Below, in pieces: positions 22,781 to 34,700 of a stretch of 36,077 bases of DNA. Under the pieces are notes generated by a model that saw nothing but the letters and a program-made list of their open reading frames with translations, made no database searches and was not told the origin of the DNA. Origin of the DNA: Phallusia fumigata. Its lineage: Eukaryota > Chordata > Ascidiacea > Phlebobranchia > Ascidiidae. Positions within the stretch are counted from its first letter, which is position 1; every line of letters starts with the position of its first letter. The stretch is from positions 1-36,077 of the forward strand of contig QXVZ01011623.1 in assembly GCA_008931825.1 (NCBI GenBank). Reading direction: 5' to 3'. Made by a program: the position numbers and the translations under genes.

Positions 22781-25700
22781 ATGGAAAACAACACTGAAGC
22801 GTGCGTTTCAAGTGGTGACTACTACGACGAAGAGATGCCTGCTACTGAAAGAGAATTAGCAGAAGATGCTCCTTGGAAGCAAATTCAAAAGAATACGTTT
22901 ACCAGGTGGTGCAACGAACACCTAAAATGTATCAACAAACGTTTGGCAAACTTAGAAACAGATCTTTCAGATGGGTTAAGGTTGATTTCCCTGCTAGAAG
23001 TTCTATCGCAGAAAAAAATGGAGCGCTACAACAAGCGTCCCAACTTCAGGCAAATGAAATTGGAAAACGTCTCTGTGGCTTTAAAGTTTTTGGAAAGGGA
23101 GAGGATTAAGCTTGTCAGCATTGGTAAGGCTGTGTATTTACATTGGCGTTTGGTGTTTTGAAATTTAATTGCTAAAAACAAACCGCATGTTTTTGAATGT
23201 GTAAAAAGTAAACAAACTATTGGGCAGTGGTACCATAGCATTGACAGCAATGTCAGCTTGGTAGCTGCTAGTGATTAGCCGCAGGCGAACGATGCCTTTA
23301 ACTGTCTGAAATTGTTTGACTCTACACTCAATTGACCTACTGCTTACGAAATCATTTACCACGTACATAAAATTTGAATGAAACCTGATTCGGCCTTTTA
23401 GCTGCCAATTGTAAAATACGTTAGTAGTGTTTACATAACGTTTACAAACTGCACTGCTACCAGCTAAAAGGATGTCACTTTCCCTTAGTCAAACGTAACA
23501 CACGGCGTGGGTGTACGAAATGAAAAACGCGCCTGCACTGATTTAAAGAGGATATTCATGATGCACGATTTCCAGCAGCGCACATTTACGGAAACAGCTA
23601 TTGTGTTGCATGAAGCTAGTATTTTATCATACCAGTGGATAGGTTTATACACACACTGGGCGGCGACGTGACCTACGACGTCTGCACATTAGAATTTCAT
23701 TGTTTGGCGTCAATTGACAAACCCGTGTTTGTGGGACGCGGAGATGATGAAAGACGTTTGCCTAATGGGCGTCTCCAGAGATCTTATTAAAAAGCAAATC
23801 ACGAGTGCTAATTTTCATTGGATTTTGTTGGATAAATCGCAAACTTAAAATTTTTTATTGTTTTTATTGCAGACAGCAAAGCTATAGTGGATGGAAATCT
23901 GAAGTTGATTCTTGGTTTGGTATGGACACTCATTCTCCATTATTCCATATCTATGCCCATGTGGGATGATGAAGACGAGGAGGAAGAAAAGGCTCAAGCT
24001 ACACCCAAACAACGCTTGCTTGGTTGGATTCAAAACAAAATTCCGCAAATGCCCATTACAAACTTCAAAAACAACTGGCAGGATGGTATAGCATTAGGTG
24101 CTTTGGTGGACAACTGTGCCCCAGGTAAGAATTAATAAGACTACTTGTTTGAAAATAGTACTCGTTGACACAGTGCGTTAGTGGTTTGTTATCCGTAGGT
24201 TTTTAAACCCATCGGCACTACAGTCGTTTGAAATGTCCCACGCTGTTTCGAGTGTAACCTCATAGACTTTCCGTTGGCTTCGTATTAAGTTTCTGTGTGG
24301 ACGACAACCACGGCATTTTCTCACTACCTGAATTTCTTTTATCCTGTACTGTTGACAACGCGTTTTCCTCTCTATTTTTCCTTTCCACTTTTCTTTCTCG
24401 AGGTCTCTGCCCGCAGTGGGAGGATTGGGATCCACATAATAAAGTAGAAAATACAACTGAAGCAATGACCCTTGCCGACGACCATTTGGGTGTGGCGCAG
24501 GTGGGAACAAAACACGAGGCCATAGAAAAGTGGGGCATGAAATTCTGACTTTTCTTTCTGTCCTTGTCGCTCCGTTTTTGTTCACTTTTCTTTACCTTAA
24601 GACCAACTTCGAACGGCCGTGTGTTATTATATTCTAAATTGCATTGCTTTTGCCTGTGATATGTTGCATGCACCATTTGCTTGCGAATTGCGAATTCGAA
24701 ATTCACACATGTACAAATAGGACTGTGCCCCGATTGGGAAGATTGGAATCCTGAAGATGGTAAGGACAATGCAGCCGAAGCCATGAAGCTTGCAGATGAG
24801 TGGCTTGGCGTTCCACAGGTAAACCAACTGTTACTGACACTCTGTGGTATTGAAACACTGCATGTTGGTTTCATTATTCACGCGGGTCGTTGCGCACCGT
24901 TTGTTAAGAATGGAATTTGTTGGCGTGTGTTTTAAACAGTTTTATTGGTTTGGTTACATACAACAAAAGTCGCCACGGTTAATTTGATGACTATAGGTAG
25001 CCAAACACAAATGCAATGTTTAGCAGAATTAAAGAAAATGATGTTATTATTTTGCTTGTGACATATCACTGACCTACATTTTGGTTAAATTACATCACAA
25101 TGAAGAACGTACTGTAGTTGTGTCAAACATAGTTCATGCAGTTATGTCAAACAAAATGAAAATCACATTACACAAGCATGATCTGCATGTTTTAACTAAT
25201 ATTAGTTTTGAAAAACACCTGTAAATGTCTTTACAATGTTTTTACTTTGAGGTGAAATTTGCGTTAAAGCCATTAGGTAACTAGAATAAGTCATTATTTG
25301 TAAAGGCCGCAAAAATGTGCGACGTCAAGTGCGGCAGAGTTGTTTACCAAATAAGGCAGCGAACCTTACTTCGGCCGGTCTGTTGCGTTACGATGTTCGT
25401 TCACGCGTAACGTTACTGCCTGAAGCTAAAGCGGTGATTTCGTTGTCGAGCAAATCCAAAATGCACTTATTTTTTTGCCACTACGTTCAACGGCATATAA
25501 TGAACTTGTAACTGTGTCTTGCAGGTTATCACGCCTGAGGAAATCACCAACCCCAATGTAGACGAACTGAGTGTGATGACATATCTCTCCCAATTTCCCA
25601 AATCAAAGCTGAAGCCAGGAGCACCTCTCAGACCAAAAACTAACTCTAAAAAAGCTCGTGCATATGGAAAAGGTGCCTAAATGAAAGTGTTTCCTTTTAT

Positions 25701-28700
25701 TGAAGTTCATACATACGAATACATGTGTAAATTATACAGGGGTGGAGCCAACTGGACTGAAAGTTGGCCAGACTGCTCCATTCACTGTTGAAACTATCTC
25801 GGCCGGAAGCGGTGAGCTATTAGTCTATTTGACCGATCCAGATGGACATAAACAGGAATTAAAACCTGTTCCCAACAACGACAAGCTAAAAACATTCTCC
25901 GTTACATATTTTCCTACGATTGCTGGAGAATACAAGGTAATGCACTAATTCTATTTCGAAACTATGTAATGATACATACCAGACAACTTGCAATGTTTAC
26001 TTGGATACGCGGCTGCTTTAAGCAAACATGTCGGTGTGTCGGGTTAATGGCTATGGAATTCTGTTTGCAGGTGGAAGTTTTGTTTGCTGGAAGTGGAATT
26101 CAAAAGAGTCCTTTTCTGGTGGACGTCGAAGATTCTCCTGTAGATGTAAGTCGTGTTGTTGCCAAGGGTCCTGGACTTCAACCTGGAAATGTTATCAACG
26201 CCCCTACCCACTTTGACGTATTTACTGAAGGTGGGTCACAAACTTTCGAAGTGGGTCGCAGTGTAATTAAGGGAGTCTAAAGTTTAATTGATTCATGCAG
26301 GCGCCGGTGTTGGGCATGTGGACGTGGTAATTGAGAATCCAACTGGCTGTCAAAAGTCTGTGGTGCCAAGCATTAAGCCAGTGTCAGAAAACGTCTACCG
26401 AGTTACTTACACACCCGAAAAAAATGGTCCACACCGCGTCCACGTTATGTTTGCTGAAGAAGCTATTCCGAAGAGCCCGTTTGAAGTGACCATTTCCATG
26501 CGTAGGTTACCGTTAATACAAGTTATAATGCGTTGATGTCATGTGCGATAATTACAACTGTTTACGCTGAAATAGTACCATATTTCACGTAAACCAATAC
26601 CTTTAGTTTTTACAATCCTTTGGACTGATTTTGATTCAGTTTTTATTTTCTCATGTTTGTTTCATTATTTTATTAATTCAATAATGATGTGACTTCTAAT
26701 TACTGACAAAACCTGCAACTGCAATCGTTGCGATGAAATAGCGACAACATCTAATCAGCAATTCGCTTGCGATTATCCAAAATGGTCCGGGGATGCACAA
26801 TATAAAACTTAAATTAAATACAATGTTGTCAACGTACTGTTGCATTCCCTTGAACAAACACTAAATATCGTAAGATTGAACATGAATTGTTCAGAAAAAA
26901 TCCAGAACTAAGCCTTTATTGTGCATCAGTAAAATAAGTCAACTTGTTTTTTTGTGCGACAAAAATAGTTTTCATCGCATTGTGTACATCAGCCCTAACT
27001 CAGTCCATACTAAATACGTTTTACTGAAATAAAATAACTTGTTTGCTGCTCTCCACAGCGTTTAATCCTGCAGCTGTTTGGGCCGAGGGGAATGGAGTGA
27101 ACCCAGAAGGTTTGATGATTCGTCAAAACGCCGAATTTCTGGTTCACACTGAAAAAGCGGGAGATGGGAAACTGGAAGTAAAATGTATTGGTCCAAGTAA
27201 GTAACAACAACAAATCAAACTTTTCTTTTGTTCATTTGAACTGATTCTCTGCTGTTTTAGATGGAGTAACTGAATTGGTGAATGTACAAGATAACGGCGA
27301 TGGAACTTATTCTTGCGATTACTACCCACTTAAACCAGGACAGTACGTCATAGGTGTAACATACAGCGGCAAGCCAGCTTCGAAAAGCCCGTATAAGGTA
27401 ACGCGGGTTCAGCTGATAATTTTGTTTCCCTGTAAAAACGACCCAGCACTTTCATAGGTGCGGGGTGATTCACACTCTAATGAGTAATGTTATGGCGTTA
27501 CCAAATAGGCTTGACTTTTACATTTCCTAGACGGTGAAATAAGGGTAGTAGAAAATTTTCTAGACGTGACGTCGAAGTCCTAGGTCACTGATTATCGTAT
27601 CAAGCAATGGCCTGTAAAGGTAGTCTGCCTTCCATGTTACGTCGCAAGCACTCATTCGACGTGTATTTATTATCCCTCCCCCGCCGAATGTCGCCGGCGG
27701 CTACACTAACTTGTGGTGTTGGTTTTCAACGTTTTATTGCTGCCCAATTTTGGCGACGCGCTGTGCCCTAGACTTTTCCCAGTCAATACCAACAATTCAA
27801 TTCTGCGGGGGAAGGGGTCGTCACATTTTTCCTGTCAAACAAACTTGTCAGCGATATTCATAAACTATCAATCGCTGTTATTTCCTTTCATTGAGGTAAA
27901 CATGCCTTGGTAAGACCATCTATGAATAACTGGATATGCTGTCACAAGATGTATTGGAAATGTGCTCACGGCGTAAAAGCTTCCACTAACATGTCATGTG
28001 CTTTGAAGGTTTATGTTTCATCCCCACCGGACCCCAGTAAAGTCAAAGTTCAAGGACCTGGAGTGGAACCAGGAAATGTTGTGGGAGATCCTACTTATTT
28101 TGATGTACTTACTTCCGGTAAATACCAAGTTTTGTAAATACAATTAAAAATGTCAAGTTGTTTTGACAACAAAATGTTACATCCGCCAAACCGGATGCTA
28201 GTCGGTTGTCAACAAACGTAGCGGATGACCAACGTTAACAAGTAATCTGTTGTATACCAGCTGCGTTTCCCGGTCGATTTTCGAGACCACTTGGAAATAA
28301 ACTTGGAAAATACTCTGGAGGGTTTAAACCGACCACAGGTTTCTACAGCTCTGCATGATTGATGGCTGTGTCATATCGTCCATGTGTTGTAAAGAAACAT
28401 GTTTTCTGTAATTCACAAACCGTTATCGATTGCATGATGTTTCAACAACATCGGTGTGCATTAATTGGTCTTGCTTCCTACAAACATTTGCGCGCTAAAA
28501 TTGACTATGCGCTTCATCGTGGCAACTTAATAGGTGGCAAACTGTGTTCTTTCCGTTACAACAACATAAATCTGTTGACTCAAACTGAAACTAAAACAAA
28601 TCGAGCAAATCATCACATAATGGTGGCATGCGTCATCTCAATACTGCTGTATATTTTTGTCGATTGTTTTGGTCGTTGAAGGTTGTTGATTGCTTTTTAT

Positions 28701-31700
28701 GGCAACACAGATTCTGGGAAAGGAAATGTTGAGGTGACATTAGTAGGTCCGAACGGGGAAAAAGATGTCATTCCAGTGCAATTAGAAAGCCGGGGAAATG
28801 ATGTCATTCGTGGCACCTACACACCACAGCAAGCCGGTCCACACAAACTATACGTGGAATTTGCCGGCCAGCCTGTGCCGAAAAGTCCGTATTTGGTCGA
28901 CATAAGTCCATGTAAGTTAGTCTTTACATTATTGCAAAATATTCTAACTTTAAAAGGCTGCTGTAGTGGTAGCATAACAATTGTTTACAGAAACAAGTAA
29001 AATTGTTTGTTTCAGCACGGATTACAGAGCCTAAATTATCCAAAGCAGCTATCCACATATTGCCCAAAACCTCAAGCAAGTTAGCGCCTGTTTCTAACAT
29101 CACACCGTTAAGCCTCGCAACTACACCAGGTTCTCTCTCATCCCACGTATTTGGCCTTGGTCAACAGTCACACACCCGTAATGATATTTTCAATGAAAAT
29201 ATCAAACCTTGTCCCATGTTTGCTTCTAATACTTCGAGAGCAGTGTTTGAGTTTACTTGAATCACCAATAAATCAGAGACAAAAGCGACGCACGCTGCTT
29301 CAGCGCAACGGTCGGTCCATTGCTGTCGAAAACCGTCTTTGGTTTCTCGCAGCTTGACAATTTAAGTCTTTGTTATAGCCACAATACCTGTCACACGCCC
29401 ATAGGCGTATGCAGTTTACAGCATGTCACAAAACTTGCCTCCTTCAAAAGGTCATGATAGCGTTACTGTGACAAACTGCTGTCAGTAAACCATTTTAAAT
29501 TTTGTTTTCTTTATTAGCATTCAGCGCAAACGCTTGCCGAGCTTACGGACGCGGAATCCAACCAACAGGGGTGCGAATGCGAGAAAAAGCAGAATTCCAT
29601 GTATCTGTAGAAAATGCTGGTGACGCTGATCTGAAAGCGTCAGTTAAAGGCCCACGTATGTACCAGTGTAAAAATGGCCAATTAGTGTTCATTGTCAACC
29701 TTTTGACAACCCTAATAAATATTGTTTGCCCAGGGGGTAATGAGCCGGTCACTGTTAAAAAGAGTAGCAAGCCTAACGTGTACGATTGCGAATATTACCC
29801 ACTGAAAGCGGGCGATCACACTGTTTCGGTCACTTACGGAGGAAATCCCATTGCAAGAAGTCCTTTCCAGGTTAGTGAAATGTTTGTTTCATTACTGGCA
29901 ATTATGCCGTTAACGATATTACGCTAATGGTCGTTAATGCATCCGTTATTGCCCTATTATCTCTTCCGTGTATTAAGATGACTTAAACGATTATTTACTC
30001 GACCCTTACTTTAAAGCTTAGAGCTTAAGCTTTCGTGAACTTTCTATATGTACACTTATCTTTATCGTAAGTTTGCCAATATTTAGGTTGCGGTGGGAAA
30101 CGAAGCAGGGCCACAGAAAGTGCGGGCGTATGGTCCTGGATTGCACGAAGGAAAAGTTGGTCATTCAGCCGACTTTGTTGTTGAGACAACTGGAAGCGAT
30201 GTTGGTCAGCTTGGTAAGTGGTTTCACCTCCTATCTCGTTACAATTTGCACAACACTAACATAATTTTGCCTATTTGTTTGACCAGGCTTTTCGATCGAG
30301 GGCCCCTCTCAAGCTCAAATAGATTGTGAGGATCGCGGTGACGGTTCGTGTGATGTCAAATATTATCCCACCGAAGCTGGTGAATACGCGGTGCACGTCA
30401 TATGCGATGACAACGACATTAAAGGATCACCTTTTATGGCACAGGTTCAACCAGCGGATGCCAAAACAAACCCAGACAAGGTAATATCATGTTTGATCTC
30501 ACAACCGCAGAATATGATACAGACGTTCTCGGTGTTCAGGTGAAAGCGTTTGGTCCTGGTTTGAAAAGTGGTGAACCAGTATGCGGTCACCCCACTGCAT
30601 TCACTGTGGACGCACGCCATGCAGGTGATAAAGCACCGGTTGATGTTTATGCCAAAACTGCTGAGGGTGAAGATATCCCAATAAAGATCAAGGATAATCA
30701 CGACGGAACTTACGAGTGTTCGTATTCCCCTCAAAAACCAATTAAACACACAATTATTCCATCGTACGATGGTGTGGCTGTGAAGGATTCTCCATTTAGG
30801 GTAAGCATTCCAACCTGGAGTCACCTGGATTAGTTTCCTTATTACTGTGAAACACCACATACAGGTTGCGGTTCAAGAAGATTCCTACCCTGACAAGGTG
30901 AAGGTGTATGGACCCGGAGTTGAATCAGGTCTCAAGGCGGAGGAACCGACATATTTTACAGTGGATTGTTCCAAAGCGGGCTTGGGCGATGTTAGCATTG
31001 GTATTAAGTGTGCAGCGGGGGTGATTGCACCAACTGAACGTGATGTGGAGTTTGAAATCATTAAAAACGAAGCATCAGATACATTTACTGTCAAATATAC
31101 ACCACCCGGTGCAGGTACATGTTTTGTTCTGTATGATACACCGTAATTATCCTTTCTTCATGTACTAAACCTTTGTTTTCCAAACAGGGGAACATACTAT
31201 TATGGCTTTATTTGCTGACAAAAAAGTTCCAAACACACCTATAGTGGTAAATGTTGCATCATCGCACAACGCTAAGCGTGTGCGAGCTGAAGGACCAGGA
31301 ATTGAACCAGACGGTAACGCAAATGTTTGTGGACATACAAATTACCAACGAAACACGTGGTAATCACATATTATATTTTTTCCCTGCAGAGGCCCAGTGT
31401 GGGGTACCGACTAAATTTACTATTTTTACCCGTGGAGCTGGAAAAGCAAAACCAGATGTTCAATTTAAACCTGCACGTGGATCATACCGAGCCCCGGTCA
31501 AGGAGCCTGAAATTATTGACAACAAGGTGCTAAGATCTTTCCAAATTGTATTTGCCGTTAATTAAACACATGTGGTCATTGGTATTTTATTTTTTCGCAG
31601 GATGATACGTACACAGTGAATTACACACCGCATTCAGACGGCCCTATGGACGTTGATGTAACTTATGGTGGTGATAGAATTCCAAATAGCCCCTTTCCAG

Positions 31701-34700
31701 TAAATGTGGCTCCTCAACTTGATGTTAATCAAGTAAAAGTGAAAGGACTGGACGAAAGTACGTTTCAAAATGTTGTTTGTTGAAATCTTAACTTTTTTAA
31801 CGATGTTTTCAACCTACATTTAGAGATGGACGTTGGAGAGCCAAAAGTATTCGATGTCCTCACAGCTGGTGCTGGTGGAAAAGGAAAACTGGACGTTGAC
31901 GTTATTTCACCGTCCAAACTTCCCGTACATTGTCATGAAAAGGATATTCCGCGCGGAAAAGCGATTTCCTTTACCCCTGAAGAAGAAGGTACAGGGAATC
32001 GTAAATGACGTTTTTTTTGTTTGGTTGCTGACGACAACTGTTTTCATTCCATATACAGGTCCTTATGAGATTGACGTAAAATATGACGATGTCCCTGTAA
32101 ATGGAAGTCCATTTACCGTAGAGGCTCTGGTTCCTCCTGACGCCAGCAAAGTCAGGGCGTACGGACCAGGGTTGTCTGAAGGTGTAGTTGGAAAATCAGC
32201 TCCTTTTACCATTGAAACAAAAGATGCAGGTAAAACCCGTTTTTGAAATGGTGCAGGAAAATCTGTACCAGAATAAAAATGTATGGTTGATTTAGGAAAT
32301 GGTGGCCTTGGCTTAACTGTTGAAGGACCTTGTGAAGCAAAGATCGAATGCATCGATCAGGGTGATGGCTCCTGTTCTGTTTCATATCTACCTACTGAAC
32401 CTGGTGACTATAAGATCAACGTTCTGTTTGCTGATGAACACATTCCTCATTCACCGTTCAACGGTATGTAACTGATCCTTCATGGTTTGTACCAAAGGCG
32501 AGGATATTTTGTGGGTACAGTATTTTCTTTGCTAATATTTGGGGAATTGTTACCATGGTATAATCATATATAGTCAAAGAAACTAATAGAACAGTGCAAA
32601 ACGATTGGTGACATAATAGAAACAGGTATTACCACTATCAGGGAACAGAAAATGTTCCAATGCAAATACACCTGACAACTACATGACAAAACCTGTTTCG
32701 TGGGAATGCAACGATGAATATTCAACAATTCTAGAATACGCGTAATCTTTTACAGTTGTCCTCGTGTCAGGAAGTTATAACCTTAGGACGTTGTACTTTG
32801 TAGGATGTCGAGATGCCGTTTACTCAGTGATACACAGTCAGAAACTCTAAACTCTTATTCAAATGACTGGTAGCAACACGGTGGTAATGCAGTAAAATAT
32901 TTTCAGCTGTGATCAAGCCACAGTTCGATGCATCTAAAGTTGAAATGGTCGGTCCGGGTTTGGAAAGTGGCAAAGTCGGAACTCCAAGTCACTTTGACGT
33001 CGATTGCACAAACGCTGGAGAAGCTCCTCTTTCCGTTGAAGTCTTCAATGACGACGGATCTTCTGTTCCAGTAAAAGTCAGAGATAATGGTGACGGAACC
33101 CACAGGTATTTGTAAAACTCATTTTCGTATCGTCTTTTTTCTCGACCTTATAACTTTGTATTTCAGTGTTACATTCGTACCCGACAAGCCTGGCAAGGAA
33201 GTCGTGCATGTTGCATACGGAGGCGTTGGCGTTCCCAAGTCTCCAAAAACCGTCGACGTGAAACCCGATATCGATACCAGCAGTATTAGCACATACGGTC
33301 CAGGCGTTGACCGCGAAGGTATTTTATCTGAGGCTTGTTTCACACAGTAGATAGGATTTACAAGTAAGTTTTAATGTGAAGGTGTCCTGGCTGATGTCGA
33401 CACAACATTTACGGTGGATGCTTGCTCGCTTGCGCCGCGTGGTGGAGATCACATTAAGGCAAATGTAATTGCTCCGAACGGTATCTCTCATCCAGCAGAG
33501 GTCATCGACAATGACGTAGGAACATACACCGTGAACTACACGCCCATTGAAAAGGGTGTGTGCACTAGTTGAACGAATTTTCCGTTACGAAAATATTTGT
33601 TCGTAACTGCTGACTTGTTCTAANCGACACAACATTTACGGTGGATGCTTGCTCGCTTGCGCCGCGTGGTGGAGATCACATTAAGGCAAATGTAATTGCT
33701 CCGAACGGTATCTCTCATCCAGCAGAGGTCATCGACAATGACGTAGGAACATACACCGTGAACTACACGCCCATTGAAAAGGGTGAGTGCACTAGTTGAA
33801 CGAATTTTCCGTTACGAAAATATTTGTTCGTAACTGCTGACTTGTTCTAATTAGGAACACACGAAGTGGTAGTGACGTATGACGACGTTCCGGTTCCCGG
33901 TTCACCGTTTCCGGTTGACGTTGATGAAGGCTGTGATCCCAGTAAAGTTCGTGCGCATGGCCCAGGCCTTGAGAAAGGGACAACAAACAAACCGGCCAAA
34001 TTTACAGTGGATACTCGTGGAGCAGGAACTGGAGGTCTCGGTTTGGCTATTGAAGGTCCATCAGATGCCAAGATTACATGCACGGTTAGTTTTATTTTTT
34101 TAAGCACGACTTACAGCATGATAGAGAAGTATTGCGACTAATACTGTTTATATGCAGGACAGTAAGAATGGAACTTGTGCTGTTGAGTATTTTCCAACTG
34201 CCCCTGGTGATTATGAAGTCAACATAACATACGGCGGCGAAAACATACCTGGTTCTCCATTTCTTGTGTCAGTTAAAGACGTGGTTGATCCTTCAAAGGT
34301 GCGAATACCGATTATATGACGGTGGAATATACCATTAAAGTTTACTAAGGTTTATCCACAATTCATGTTCAGGTTGAATGCAAAGGTCCCGGACTATCTC
34401 CTGGTGTTCGGGCAAATATTCCACAGAAATTTGAGGTCGACTGCACCAAAGCTGGGGTTGCACCTCTTCAAGTTGCTGTAAAGGGCCCAAGAGGTAAGTA
34501 ACTTGCCCTTTGTTGCAAGTCCACAGTTTTACTACATCATATACGTTTAGGTCTCGACGCTAAGTGATAAATTTTACAGCATTTGGTATGAAATGGTCTT
34601 TGTTACAGGCATCAAGGAAGATGTTGACATCGTTGACAATAACGACGGCACGTACACAGTTGGATACACACCAAGTAAGGAAGGATCGTATCAGGTCCAA

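Larger units (their letters stand above)
26071..29870 (+). repeat. Tandem duplication of the Ig2-Ig3 exon block in filamin
   Basis: Exons 26071, 26301, 27059 and 27261 encode one Ig2-Ig3 pair; exons 28009, 28711, 29518 and 29734 encode a second. Exon end phases are 1,1,1,0 in both sets, and the internal introns fall at the same places (after FTEG/LTSG, after the Ig2 end, and after KxxGP). The second Ig3 keeps [10 protein letters not shown], close to vertebrate Ig3; the first has [10 protein letters not shown]. Vertebrate filamin A has a single such pair before repeat 4. Confidence 0.8.

Noticed and set aside
24260..24874. 204-codon minus-strand open frame across the filamin CH2 exons, recurring at 34840-35523
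   Set aside because: It is antisense to the two CH2 exons, and its recurrence at the right end is explained by the displaced copy of the same DNA. No domain is seen.
28359..28679. 106-codon plus-strand open frame in a filamin intron
   Set aside because: No acceptor and donor pair fits the flanking phases, there is no domain, and the composition looks random.
30447..30860. 137-codon minus-strand open frame
   Set aside because: Shadow of the filamin Ig5 exon; the plus strand has splice signals, phase agreement and domain similarity.
33398..33850. Possible extra Ig11 half-domain in filamin
   Set aside because: The second copy begins at an N, lacks its own acceptor and is nearly identical; best explained as an assembly duplication.
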